NCBI GenBank assembly: GCA_910575695.1
Contig: CAJTGJ010000002.1
Coordinates: forward strand, 186,001-250,000
Length of the DNA: 64,000 bases
Reading direction: 5' to 3'
Source of the DNA: Oscillospiraceae bacterium
GTDB taxonomy: Bacteria; Bacillota; Clostridia; Oscillospirales; Oscillospiraceae
Part shown: positions 49,273 through 59,900 of the stretch, in pieces
Numbering within the stretch: the first letter of the stretch is position 1
Layout: each line of letters begins with the position of its first letter
The notes under the pieces: generated by a model
What the model was told of the DNA's origin: nothing
The model's input: the letters and a program-made list of their open reading frames with translations, nothing else
Databases searched by the model: none
Position numbers and translations under genes: made by a program

Positions 49273-50694
49273 ATGCCTGAAATCATGAATGTAACCAACC
49301 CGGTGCCGGGTTACGACAATACAAACACATCGGTCAACCGGGGGCCCCAGGTCTCGCCGGACAGCGGCCCGGTCCAGAACATCGTCGACCCAAACCGTGT
49401 CACCGGCGCGGACAACCGCACCGAACAGAAGGACGCCAGCCAGGGCGGGCAGATCCGGTACGACTCCAATTTCCAGACCTTCGTCCAGCAGCTGCGCCAG
49501 AGCCAGGAGGGCACAAGGATCCTGGCAAGGTTGCTGGCGGGGGAGGGGACGGTGGTTTCCTCCGGCATGAGCGAGGGGATTGCCGAGGAAATGGCCATGG
49601 CCATGGAGATGCTGAAGATGGACGAGGGCCAGCTTCTCCAGTTCCTGAGCGCGCAGCTGAAAGCAGGGACCCGTTTCGGCGGGGCCCTGTTTGCCATGCT
49701 CAGGAGCGCTTACGCCCGGGCGGAGTCCGCCGGGGTGCAGGGGGATATCCTGAGCTTTCTGAAAAGCTACAGCGATTTCTCCTCCACCGCCCATCTGGAG
49801 GGGAACCTGCTGCGCAATCTGGCCGGGATGGCGGACGCCATGCCCGCCAGCTGGGGGGATAAGCTGCGGGAGCTGATGGCGCGGCTGGAAAACGGCATCG
49901 CCGCCGGGGACCGGCAGGGGAACATCAGCCTGCTCCAGCAGGAGGTATTCCCCTTTATGTCCTCCTACGTCAGCCAGACCCACGACCTGGGCACCCCCCG
50001 CACCCTGCTCAGCCTGATGGCGCTGGACCTGGCCCGGTATGAGAACGGCTCGGAGGAGAAGCTGTCCGAGACCTTCCACCAGCTCAGCGGCTACGGCACC
50101 CTGAAGGGGATGCTGGGGGGCATCGACAGCAAGGCGCTGCTCCAGCTCTTGCAGAGCAGCCAGCTGAAGGAGTCCAGGGCCACCCAGTTTGCCGACCACC
50201 TGGCCGCCGCCGCCGCCCGGGCCCTCCGGGGGGAGGGCAGCGCCGAGGTGCAGGAGACCTTCCGGAACCTGGTGTCCTCCATGCTGGTGAACGAGAGCGT
50301 GTATATGCCCATCAGCCACTTCATGCTCCCGCTGGAGATGGACGGGCGGAAGCTGTTCTCCGAGTTCTGGGTGGACGCCGACGCCGAGGACGGCAAGGGC
50401 AGGGGGCAGGGCGACAAGTGCATGAAGTTCCTGTTCAAGATAGACGTGCAGGAGGTGGGGCTGTTCGACGTGATCCTCACCAGCCGGGACAAGGACGTGG
50501 AGGTGATGGTGGCCTGTCCGGAATCCGCGGCCTCCTTCTCCCGGGAGATCGAAAAGACCGTATCCCAGATCCTCACCCGAAACGAGCTGAAGCCCACTGG
50601 CATCAGCGTGCGGAAAATGGAGCGCCCGGTCACGCTGACCGAAGTGTTCCCCAAAATTTTTGAAGGGATGAACAGTGTCAATGTCAAGGTATGA
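49273..50694 (+). CDS. FliK-like protein of the YlqG type
   Basis: The 473-residue protein is hydrophilic and helical (for example QQLRQSQEGTRILARLLAG and MAMEMLKMDEGQLLQFLSA), with a mixed C-terminal domain (about 345-470) ending GISVRKMERPVTLTEVFP. It overlaps the FlhB-like gene and so resembles Bacillus ylqG-ylqH, where YlqG is FliK-like. No catalytic motif is visible. AGGGGTG precedes the ATG. Identity rests chiefly on the pairing with the next gene. Confidence 0.62.
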   Translation: MPEIMNVTNPVPGYDNTNTSVNRGPQVSPDSGPVQNIVDPNRVTGADNRTEQKDASQGGQIRYDSNFQTFVQQLRQSQEGTRILARLLAGEGTVVSSGMSEGIAEEMAMAMEMLKMDEGQLLQFLSAQLKAGTRFGGALFAMLRSAYARAESAGVQGDILSFLKSYSDFSSTAHLEGNLLRNLAGMADAMPASWGDKLRELMARLENGIAAGDRQGNISLLQQEVFPFMSSYVSQTHDLGTPRTLLSLMALDLARYENGSEEKLSETFHQLSGYGTLKGMLGGIDSKALLQLLQSSQLKESRATQFADHLAAAAARALRGEGSAEVQETFRNLVSSMLVNESVYMPISHFMLPLEMDGRKLFSEFWVDADAEDGKGRGQGDKCMKFLFKIDVQEVGLFDVILTSRDKDVEVMVACPESAASFSREIEKTVSQILTRNELKPTGISVRKMERPVTLTEVFPKIFEGMNSVNVKV

Positions 50695-51019
50695 TAGCGT
50701 ATGGAGCCCCAAAAAGGCGGTGGCCCTGCAATATGATCTTGGGGAAGGCGCGCCGGTCATCGTGGCCTCCGGTATGGGCTACATGGCGGAGAAGATCGTG
50801 GAGGTGGCCTCGGACAGCGGCGTGCCCATCTACGAGGACAACTCGCTGGCCACCATCCTGACCCAGCTGAAGCTGGGTCAGGAGATCCCCCAGGAGCTTT
50901 ACAAGGCCATCGTGGAGATCTATGTTTACTTCCTCCATTTTGACCCCGCCACCGGAACGGTGAAGAAAAAAGAGGAGAAGCCCGCTCAAGCGGCCCCCGG
51001 CGCCGCCGATACAACCTAA
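50681..51019 (+). CDS. FlhB C-terminal-domain-like protein (YlqH/FlhX type)
   Basis: The product is 112 residues from ATG 50681 (GTG 50675 is an alternative). Its core KKAVALQYDLGEGAPVIVASG, MAEKIVEVASDSGVPIYED and VEIYVYFLHFD aligns with the cytoplasmic half of FlhB, but there is no membrane part and no NPTH. Such YlqH/FlhX proteins can substitute in part for cleaved FlhB-C. A Lys/Pro/Ala tail follows. Pairing with the upstream gene is typical. Confidence 0.85.
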   Translation: MSRYDSVWSPKKAVALQYDLGEGAPVIVASGMGYMAEKIVEVASDSGVPIYEDNSLATILTQLKLGQEIPQELYKAIVEIYVYFLHFDPATGTVKKKEEKPAQAAPGAADTT

Positions 51020-51041
51020 AAAGAACAAGGAGGATATGGGA

Positions 51042-51656
51042 ATGGGCGAAGAACAAAAGCTGTACCTGCTGCTGGACAGCGGGGGCATCCCCCTGGCCCA
51101 GGCCAGGCCCCAGGGCCCGGCTTCCATCAGCGGCAATTTATGGCAGCTGGTGGTGCTGGACGATAAGGTCGACCTGGTGACGGAGCACAAGCAGTTCCGG
51201 CTGATGTCCATCACGGACAGCAGCCCGTCCTTTGAGGGGACGCTGGTGCGCTGCCGCAACGATATGATCCAGCTGGAGGTGCGAAAGACCGCCGCCAGCG
51301 GAAACGATATGCGGAAAAACCTCCGGGTGCCCGTCCGGGTCAACAGCTTTATCTACCCTGTGGACGGGAACTGGGCCGGACGGCGGGACGTGGAGACCAA
51401 CGACCTGAGCTGCGGCGGCGTGGCGTTTTTCTACCGGGGCGAGCTCGCCATCGGGGAGACGTTTGAGATCGTCATACCCGTTACCAGCGAGCCGCTGGTG
51501 GTGCAGGGGGAGATTCTGCGCAGCAGGGCGGGGGATCCGGACGGCCCGGTGATGTACGCCGCCAAGTTTGTTGACCTGTGCAACGACGAGGAGACGCTTT
51601 TACGGGAGGCCGTATTCAACCTCCAGCTGTCCGGACGGCCAAGGGCCGGACGGTAG
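51042..51656 (+). CDS. PilZ-domain protein 1
   Basis: The 204-residue protein has an N-terminal YcgR-like beta domain and a C-terminal PilZ domain. The c-di-GMP-binding elements are present: R91-KNL-R95 and D121-L-S123-C-G-G126. AAGGAGG is 8 bases before ATG 51042 and only 2 before ATG 51036, so 51042 is preferred. It may control motor or surface-protein activity; the next gene encodes a giant surface protein. Confidence 0.88.
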   Translation: MGEEQKLYLLLDSGGIPLAQARPQGPASISGNLWQLVVLDDKVDLVTEHKQFRLMSITDSSPSFEGTLVRCRNDMIQLEVRKTAASGNDMRKNLRVPVRVNSFIYPVDGNWAGRRDVETNDLSCGGVAFFYRGELAIGETFEIVIPVTSEPLVVQGEILRSRAGDPDGPVMYAAKFVDLCNDEETLLREAVFNLQLSGRPRAGR

Positions 51657-51728
51657 ATATACAAACCCCAACGGATATGGACAGGTCCGACCGCGTCCGC
51701 GGATGGGCCGGAAAGGAAAGGTCATTTC

Positions 51729-54700
51729 ATGATGAGCAAACATCGTACACGTGGAACAATGCGGGACCGGCTGGTGGCCGGCGTGCTGTGCCTGGCGCTG
51801 GTGCTGGGGCTGCTGCCGGCGGCAGGGCTGGTCCAGCCCGCCGAAGCCGCCTACTGGGCCGACCCCTATGGCCAGCAGCTGGTGGAATGGGGCGTCATGC
51901 GCGGCGACATCAGCGGCAACCTGAACCTGGCAAACCCCATCACCCGGGCTGAGTTTGTCACTATGTGCAACCGCGCCTTCGGCTATACCAAGCTGGGCGC
52001 CATGCCCTTTACCGACGTGGTCTCCACGGACTGGTATGCCGAGGACATCAACATCGCCTATAACGCGGGCTATTTCAAGGGCACCTCCGCCGCCGGCAAT
52101 CTGGCGTCCCCCAACGCCAGGCTCACCCGGGAGCAGGCGGCGGTGATGCTGGCCCGCAATATGCTGCTGCGGGAGACCACGGGCGAGAGCCTGGGCTTCT
52201 CGGACAGCCGCACCCTCAACGAGTGGAGCCGGGGCCTCATCGGCGCGGCTGTGGCAGAGGGGGTGCTCACCGGCTATTCCGACGGCAGCTTCCGCCCCGC
52301 CAATCCCATCACCCGGGGCGAGGTGGCCGCCATGCTGGTACGCGTCATCGGCACTCCCGTCAACAAGAGCGGCAGCCAGAGCATGGGCGACGTGTACGGC
52401 AATGTGACCATCAACACCTCCAACGTCTCCCTGCGCAATACCACCATTGTGGGCAACCTGTACATCACCGGCGGCGTGAACCTGGGCAATGTGCTGCTGG
52501 AAAACGTCACCGTGCTGGGCCGGATCGTCATCAGCGGCGGCGGCGAGAGCGATGCCAGCAAGGACAGCGTCACCCTGCGCAACGTGGTGGCCGAGGAGCT
52601 GGTGGTGGACAGCATGGTGGACCAGTTTGTCACCGTCCTGGTCCAGGGCGTCAGCGACATTCCCCTGGCCAGCGTGCGCACCAACGCGTACCTGAATGAC
52701 TCCTCCTGGCCCGGCTACGGCCTGACCCGCATCGAGCAGGACGGCGCTTCCCTGCTCCAGCTGGCGGGCAGCGTCAAGGAGGCCGTCAACCTCACCCCGT
52801 CCTCCGACCTGCAGCTGGTCCAGGGCTCCGCGGAGCGGATCACCGTTGACGAGCTTGCCAAGAACTCCCAGCTGACCCTGATCCGGGGCACCCGGGTGGA
52901 TGAGCTGAACCTGGACGTGGCCACCCTGGTCACCGGCGACGAGATGGGCAAGGGCGATATCAAGAACCTGAACGTGGGCGCCAGCGGCAGTGAGATCGAG
53001 ATGCTCCCCGACAACGTGGAGATCCGCCCGGGCACCACCGCCACCATCGAGGGCGAGAAGATGGACAACGTATCCGGCGCGGAGCTGTCCACCGAGCCCC
53101 ACATCCTGGCGGGCTACCCCTCCATGGTGAACATCGCGCCCACCGAGGCGGAGGCCCAGTTCGGCGGCAATAAGCCGGGCACCATCTATTGGGCCATCTC
53201 CTCCCTGGCCGACGGCTCCGTCAGCGAGGAGGACCTGATCTCCAACCCCGCCTACGGCGGAAACATCTTCGAGGAGCAGGCCGGTTCCCGGGACGTCAGC
53301 GCCAAGACCATTTACAGCGAAAAGGTGGAGAAGCTCACCCCTGACGGTTCCTACTACATCAGCGCCATCATGGTGGACGGCCGGGGCAAGCGCAGCCCGG
53401 TGAAGGTGGCCGCGTTCACCACGCCCGACGATACCGTGCCCGCCTTCGTGGGTACGCCCGAGATCACCAAGGCTTCCACCACCGTCGCCCAGGTCACCGC
53501 CACGGCGAATAAGAACTGCCTGCTGTACTGGGCGCTGCTGCCCAAGGGCGCCGCCGCCCCCACCGCCCAGCAGTTCAAAACCGGCTCCGTGGGCAGCAAC
53601 TATGGCTACGGCAGCCTGAGCATGGTCAAGAACGCCCCCGTCTCCATCACCGTCAACTCCCGCAGGCTGATGGAAAAGACCGAGTATGTGCTGTACCTGT
53701 GGCTCACCGACCATAACGGCGCCAAGAGTATGTCCGCGCCGCTGGCCCTCCCCGTCATCACCCCCGACGAGACACCGCCCATCGTCACCGGCGTGGAGCA
53801 GGTCGCCCCCTTCGCCAAGGATACCGCGGACGTCACCTACTCCATCAATGAGGCCCCCGCTACCCTGTACTGGGCTGTGGTGGCCCAGGGCAACACCACC
53901 TTCATCGCCCTGACCGGCGACGCGGAGGAGGACGCCGCCCTGCTCAGCGACCTGCGTACCAAGATCAAGGTGGAATCCGGCGCCAGCGCGGGCGCGATTG
54001 CCGGCGGCTCGTCCTCCGTGGCCGAGGCGTACGCAAACGCGAAGTTCACCATCTCCGGGCTGGACCCCAAAAAGTACGGCAACAACTTCACCCTGTATTA
54101 CGTGGGCAAGGACGCCGCCGGGAACTACTCCGAAATGGTTGGCTCCATCTCCATCCAGACCCTGGATACCACCCCGCCCTCCGTGGTGGACCCGCCCCAG
54201 TTCACCAGCTACAACGGCGACAAGACCACCGAGCCCTTGGCGGATACCGGCGTCAAGCTGGTGTTCTCCGAGCAGATCAAGGGCGGCGCCAAAGCCTCGA
54301 AGACCTTCCTGGAGCTGTATAACGCCACCATCGACCCCGGCATGGACGAAAAAGCCCATGAAGCCGCAGTGAACGCCTATGTCGAGGCGCTGTCCAGCCA
54401 TATCAGGCTGTACCAGAGGCCCCGGACGGGGAACGTCGTGCTGCTGAACGACCAGATCAAGTTTGAAAACGCCATCGTCACCCAGGAAAACGACGGCACA
54501 GTGGTGGTATTCCTGCCCGGCGAGGCCGACGTGGGCGAAACGGTGGGCAGCCAGAAAATCGAGAAACCCGCCATCAACCTGGACAGCGGCGCGACCTATT
54601 ACTTCCAGCTGCTGGGCATATTTGACAACGCCTTTACCCCCAACGGCTTAAGCAACACCGGCAACGACAACCCCACGGGCAACCTGACGATGAAGGACTT

Positions 54701-56897
54701 CCACACGCTGTACGCCCAGGTGAACCTGGAGTGGAATACAAGCGAAACGGCGATTAAAAGCAGTGACCAAAATGTTAACGGCGTCCGTTTGGACGTTGTT
54801 GTGGACGTGAAGCCCACCTCCACCAAGAAGGTGCCTGATACCGAGTGCTGGGACATGATCGTGTGGAGCGATACCTGGGTCGGTGTAAAGGTATACTACA
54901 TGGAATTGGATAAAGATGGGAAAGAAGTGAATGGTGGTTGGACTTGCCTGAACACGAATTCTGTGGCTGTAGCCGCCAGCAGCGCAAATCCCGGCATCAG
55001 CCTGGGCGCGACGATACGCTCGGGCAGTGTGACCGAGAGATTCCCAACCATCAAAGGTACGCTGGAGGAGGGCCATACCTACCGTTACGGCTTCCATATC
55101 ACCGAGGTCAGGGGCGTTAGGGAATCGGGCGAAAAGGATGACGCCGATTCCTGGAGCGATCTGGTGACCATGCGGTTCGGCCTGATTGCCGGCGCGTCGG
55201 GCGGCGTGCAGGCTGTGTCCGGCAACGTGGCAGGCAACTTCGATTCCAAGTATGAGATCCTGCGGCCCGACCTTGTCAGCTATATCAGCTCGGCCAGCAG
55301 CAGCACCGGGACGTCCAACATCCTCACCGTGCCCAAGCAGTTTATTGATACCCGTGTGCCCGAATTTCTCGGCGACTATCCCCACTTCGAGACGACCTCC
55401 AGCACCATCACGATGGATGCCCAGCTGACCCGTCCGGGCACGATATACTATGTGGCGGCCCCGGTGGGCGAGATTTCGCTGAGTTTCCTTGATGGTGGCA
55501 ATACCACAGTGATTGACAGCAGCAATGACGGCAGCGATGGCTCGACCCCCGGAAATTTGACCTATATTCCCGAGGATGGGAATGATCGAAATACCAAAAA
55601 GGCCGATATTTATTATGTGACGGGCGGAACCGACAAAAACAAGACATATGTAAACCCGTCTTATGGCTTTATCACGGATGCCAAGAGGTACTTTGGCGAC
55701 AATAAGCTTGTGTTTGTCCCGGAGAATCCCGAAAAATATACCGGCTCGGCGGTGCATCCGGAAATGACTGGCCTGCAGCCCGACACATGGTATTATATCT
55801 TTGTGGTTCTGGAGGGCGGCGGTGCGCCAGACCAGGTGGTACAGGTCTACCGGCAGAAAACAGAGAAAGTCAAGGTGCCTTCCATTGATGTACAGCAGAA
55901 CGGCGGTACTTCGGCTACCATAAGGCCCGACCAGGATTGCGAGATGGCCATTGCCCTGGTGGAGCTGAACAGGCTTCCGAAATCAATCTTTGGCAGTTAT
56001 TTTAATGCTGATGGCTCAGTAGATACGAGTAGCGTTATCTATAGAATGATTACCCCTGCAAGCGGTTCAAACGGCAAGAGTATGTTTGATGATGAGAAGG
56101 ATGAAAAGAAGAAAGCCGCAGTTGCCAACTATGTTTTGGGTACCGACTACGGCGGCACAGGCAATATGCCCACTGCGGCCTGGAAACTGTTTGAGGGTGC
56201 GACAAATAACGGTGAGAGCTATAATGGCCCAGTTGAGGCTTACACGAACGTTCTATGGAATGTTGCAAAAGAGATGACGGCTAAGGGGTCGGAGTATGTT
56301 CTGCTGGTTGTGGGGCGGCACCCCTATGGCGGTGAGGTTGACCCGGGCGGAAACCGTATGTTCGATGGCCATGACTATGGCTTTGGCGCGATAAAGAGCC
56401 TGTTTGCGGAGGATACTGAGCCGCCGGAGTTTTCAGGAAAGGATGCCTATGCCATTGAAGCCAATGTAGAGCCGGTTGGCGTTCCTGCCGGTGAGAATTG
56501 GTGGGATCATCCGGAGCGATACGCATATACCGGTACAGTCGATATTACCTTCAGCAAGCCGCTTTATTGGCGGGATGACTCAACTCAGGTGCGCTATGAG
56601 CTCAAATATGATGCGGCAAAGCCTGTAGGTGAGGTAATCGGAGGCGGTGCTTTTGGCACAAATATTACAGTGCCTACCAAAACTGGAAGCGTTGGCAACA
56701 CGATTACGCTGAATATTAATGATCTTAAAACTGGCACCATTATACTCCCGTCTAACGGTCATTTTGTCAATGCCAGCGGCTATGAAATGCCGTACAGGAT
56801 ACAGCTGACATTTGACCGAACTCTGACAATGAAGGACTACGGCGGCTATACTACAACAGCTGCTCCCGGCTTCCGTGTGACGATTCTGCCGGGTTAA
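51729..56897 (+). CDS. Large SLH-domain surface protein with repeated extracellular domains
   Basis: The 1722-residue protein has a signal peptide (about 1-40, ending near PAEAAYWAD), three SLH domains (about 40-215, with repeated DLN/ITRAEF or ITRGEVAAMLVRV patterns), a Gly/Asn/Val-rich beta-helix-like segment (215-440), and many Ig/FN3-like modules marked by GTIYWA, LLYWALL, TLYWAVV and TIYYVAA. SLH domains anchor it to the cell wall. Its 3' third (about 55.5-56.85 kb) is more A/T-rich than the rest. It lies between two PilZ genes. The role as adhesin or S-layer component is inference. Confidence 0.85.
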   Translation: MMSKHRTRGTMRDRLVAGVLCLALVLGLLPAAGLVQPAEAAYWADPYGQQLVEWGVMRGDISGNLNLANPITRAEFVTMCNRAFGYTKLGAMPFTDVVSTDWYAEDINIAYNAGYFKGTSAAGNLASPNARLTREQAAVMLARNMLLRETTGESLGFSDSRTLNEWSRGLIGAAVAEGVLTGYSDGSFRPANPITRGEVAAMLVRVIGTPVNKSGSQSMGDVYGNVTINTSNVSLRNTTIVGNLYITGGVNLGNVLLENVTVLGRIVISGGGESDASKDSVTLRNVVAEELVVDSMVDQFVTVLVQGVSDIPLASVRTNAYLNDSSWPGYGLTRIEQDGASLLQLAGSVKEAVNLTPSSDLQLVQGSAERITVDELAKNSQLTLIRGTRVDELNLDVATLVTGDEMGKGDIKNLNVGASGSEIEMLPDNVEIRPGTTATIEGEKMDNVSGAELSTEPHILAGYPSMVNIAPTEAEAQFGGNKPGTIYWAISSLADGSVSEEDLISNPAYGGNIFEEQAGSRDVSAKTIYSEKVEKLTPDGSYYISAIMVDGRGKRSPVKVAAFTTPDDTVPAFVGTPEITKASTTVAQVTATANKNCLLYWALLPKGAAAPTAQQFKTGSVGSNYGYGSLSMVKNAPVSITVNSRRLMEKTEYVLYLWLTDHNGAKSMSAPLALPVITPDETPPIVTGVEQVAPFAKDTADVTYSINEAPATLYWAVVAQGNTTFIALTGDAEEDAALLSDLRTKIKVESGASAGAIAGGSSSVAEAYANAKFTISGLDPKKYGNNFTLYYVGKDAAGNYSEMVGSISIQTLDTTPPSVVDPPQFTSYNGDKTTEPLADTGVKLVFSEQIKGGAKASKTFLELYNATIDPGMDEKAHEAAVNAYVEALSSHIRLYQRPRTGNVVLLNDQIKFENAIVTQENDGTVVVFLPGEADVGETVGSQKIEKPAINLDSGATYYFQLLGIFDNAFTPNGLSNTGNDNPTGNLTMKDFHTLYAQVNLEWNTSETAIKSSDQNVNGVRLDVVVDVKPTSTKKVPDTECWDMIVWSDTWVGVKVYYMELDKDGKEVNGGWTCLNTNSVAVAASSANPGISLGATIRSGSVTERFPTIKGTLEEGHTYRYGFHITEVRGVRESGEKDDADSWSDLVTMRFGLIAGASGGVQAVSGNVAGNFDSKYEILRPDLVSYISSASSSTGTSNILTVPKQFIDTRVPEFLGDYPHFETTSSTITMDAQLTRPGTIYYVAAPVGEISLSFLDGGNTTVIDSSNDGSDGSTPGNLTYIPEDGNDRNTKKADIYYVTGGTDKNKTYVNPSYGFITDAKRYFGDNKLVFVPENPEKYTGSAVHPEMTGLQPDTWYYIFVVLEGGGAPDQVVQVYRQKTEKVKVPSIDVQQNGGTSATIRPDQDCEMAIALVELNRLPKSIFGSYFNADGSVDTSSVIYRMITPASGSNGKSMFDDEKDEKKKAAVANYVLGTDYGGTGNMPTAAWKLFEGATNNGESYNGPVEAYTNVLWNVAKEMTAKGSEYVLLVVGRHPYGGEVDPGGNRMFDGHDYGFGAIKSLFAEDTEPPEFSGKDAYAIEANVEPVGVPAGENWWDHPERYAYTGTVDITFSKPLYWRDDSTQVRYELKYDAAKPVGEVIGGGAFGTNITVPTKTGSVGNTITLNINDLKTGTIILPSNGHFVNASGYEMPYRIQLTFDRTLTMKDYGGYTTTAAPGFRVTILPG

Positions 56898-56908
56898 CCC
56901 CCCCCCCC
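56898..56908 (+). repeat. Poly-C tract (11 C) after the first SLH gene
   Basis: An uninterrupted run of eleven C follows the stop codon of the first SLH gene and precedes a hairpin in the leader of the second. Such runs are prone to slippage or to sequencing error. Confidence 0.85.
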
Positions 56909-56935
56909 GAGCGGGCGGCGTCCCGCCGCCCGCTC
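56909..56935 (+). other. Strong hairpin between the two SLH genes
   Basis: GAGCGGGCGGCG and CGCCGCCCGCTC form a perfect 12-bp stem with a 3-base loop. No T run follows. It may attenuate or stabilise messages of the two surface genes. Confidence 0.6.
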
Positions 56936-56976
56936 TCCCCTGAAAACAAGAACCGCGCAAAAAAGGAGTACCGAAC

Positions 56977-59900
56977 ATGAAATATCACAAGAAGCGCCGT
57001 TTTGGCGCGTTGGTCCTGGCGCTGGCCATGGCGCTGTCCCTGGCTGCGCCGGTGTGGGCGGCGGATGAGAGCGTATCCATTAGCCCGAAACCAACGGAAC
57101 TAAAGGTGGACGAGACATCGGCGGAATTGACTGCAACAGTGTCAAACGGGCCAGCAGAAGGGACTGCGATTACCTATAAATGGACCTGCAACCCTAAAAA
57201 TGCAGTTGACTTTAGTAACGATATTGCTAACAAAACAACAATAACAGGAAAGAACATAACGAATAGTGCAGAAATTAAAGTTACTGTAACTTGGCAGACA
57301 GATTCAGCTGACGAGAATACAAAAGTTAGTTTAGAAGATAAATTCACTGTAGAGGTCAAGGAAGCGAGCACTTCCACCCCCGTTGCAGTCACCGGCGTTA
57401 AGCTGAACAAAGACACCCTTACCGTGGAGAAAGGTAAGAGCGGAACGCTGACTGCCACAGTTGAGCCAAACGATGCTACAAACAAAAAAGTAACCTGGAA
57501 ATCCAGCGACGAAAAGATAGCCACAGTGGACGATCAGGGCAATGTCACGGGTGTGGGCGTGGGTGAGGCCACGATTACCGTCACAACGGAGGACGGCGGC
57601 AAAACCGCCACCTGTGCCGTAGAAGTGACGGATGCGGATAGCTCCACCTCCCCCCCCCCAAGTGAATCCCCCGCCCCCGGCTCCCCCGCCGACACGGTCA
57701 TATTCGGGGAGAGCCCCATCGTGTGGGATGTGTCGCAGCCCAACCCGTGGACGCTGACTGTCGCCGCCGGTCCGGCGGGCGCGGACATGAAGCCGGGCGA
57801 TAAAATCGAATGGTCCGTGTCCAACAAGGACACCACGGTCGATAAAGAGCTCCTCCCCGTCCTGAAGCCCGGGGAGGACGGCCGCACCGTCAGCATCACC
57901 AACAAATACCCCGGAGAGTATATATTCAGCGCGACCTACGTGAAGGCGGACGGCACAAAGAGCAAGGCCGTTACCAAGGACGCCACCATCTCCGGCATCA
58001 CCCTGAACGAGCGTGAGCACGAAATGACGCTGGACCAGACCTTCGCGCTGGCGGTGGACAAAAGCTACGGCATGGCCACCGGCGGCACCGTCCGGGACAT
58101 CGTGTGGACCAGCTCCGACCCGTCCGTCGTCACCGTGCTCAACGGCGACCTGGTCGCGTGGAAAACGGGCAGCGTGGTCATCACCGCCAACAAAAACGGC
58201 TACACGGCGGAATGCAAGGTGACGGTGACCGAGGACACGGCCGCCATCGCGGGGCCCTACTACGCCACCACCGGCAACCCGCTGGTGTTCAAGAACGTGT
58301 ACAGCGGCCTGAATCAAATTTCCATAAACAAGACGAAAGACACGAACACCTCCGGCTCCCCCCTGCGGTACATCACCAACGTCACGGTGCCCACCGGCCA
58401 GGGGACGATGTACTACAACTACAATTCCGAGGCCAACACCGGCGAGGGCGTGGGCATGGCCGACACCTTCCGGGACGCCAGCGTCTCCGACAGCACCGTG
58501 GCCCGCACCCTGGACCGGCTGTATTTCGTCCCCCGCCAGGGCTTCACCGGCACGGCGGAGATCACCTTTACCGGACGGGCGCAGAACGGCACGGTTTTCA
58601 GCGGCATCGTCCGGGTGAATGTGACCGGGCAGAACAACATCAGCTACCGCACCAACGCCGGGGAGGCGGTGAATTTCCTCAGCGGCGATTTCAACGCTTT
58701 CTGCCGCGCCAAGCTGGGCCGGGACGTGAATTATGTCACCTTCAACCTGCCCCAGGAGAGCCAGGGCACGCTGTACTACAACTACACCGCCCCCGGCCAG
58801 CACGGGGACCGTGTGACCACCTCCACCCAGTACAGCCGTTCCGGGCGCTACCTCATTGACGAGGTGTCCTTTGTGCCCAACGCGGCCTTCACAGGGGACG
58901 CCGCCATCAGCTTCCGGGGCGTGGACACCGCGGGCAACTCCTTTACCGGCGAAGTGGTGGTCAGCGTGATCCCGAGCTCCAGTTCGGATGTGTCCGATGT
59001 GTACATCTCCGGGGAGCGGGGCAAGCCGGTGGCGCTCCAGAGCAACCTGTTCAACGACGCCTGCCGGGCCACCCTGCGCGACACGCTGTCCTACGTGATT
59101 TTCAAGCTGCCGGACTACAGTGACGGCACGCTGTACTACAACTACCGCGGCGAGAACGACTATGACAGCCGCGTCACCGCCACCACCCGTTATTTTTACA
59201 GCGGCGTGCCCGGCATCAACGGCATCAGCTTCGTGCCCGCCTCCAACAACACGGGCCGGATTGCCATCCCCTACACCGGGTACGGCGCCGGCGGCACCAC
59301 CTTCACCGGCACGCTGTATATCACCATCGGCGAGACGGAGCGGTCCACGGTGCGCTATTTTGTGGCGAAGAACGGCGTTGTGAACTTCAACGTCAACGAC
59401 TTCAACAGCGTCTGCCTGCTCAAGCTGGGCGTCAGCCTGGATTATGTCAGGTTCCAGCTGCCCGCCATAGACAGCAAGGTGGGCACGCTGTACTACAACT
59501 ACCGCAGCAGCAATTCCTACAGCAGGGTATACTCCGGCTTCTCGTACTACCGCAGTCCCAAGGCGTCAAATTGGGGCAGAATCGACCTGATTTCCTTCCA
59601 CGCGGGGGCGTCGGCGGGCACCATCACCATCCCCTACACCGGCTATGCCGTTTCCAGCGGCACCGGCGGCGCGGTGGAGACCTACCAGGGCACACTGGTG
59701 ATTCAGGTGGGGTCCCCCACTCCGGCGGAGATCAATCTGGCCTGCAAGACCGCCGGTCAGGCATGGCTGTCGGCCTACAGCATCTATAATGCGTGCAGGC
59801 AGGTGATGAGCGGCAGCCTGTCCTACATTGAGATCACCAGCCTGCCCAGCGCCAAGCAGGGCCGGATGTACTACAACTACTCCGGCTTCGGCACCGGCAC

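Noticed and set aside
51600..54401. 933-codon minus-strand frame opposite the first SLH gene
   Set aside because: Shadow frame in GC-rich DNA; the plus-strand product has signal peptide and SLH domains.
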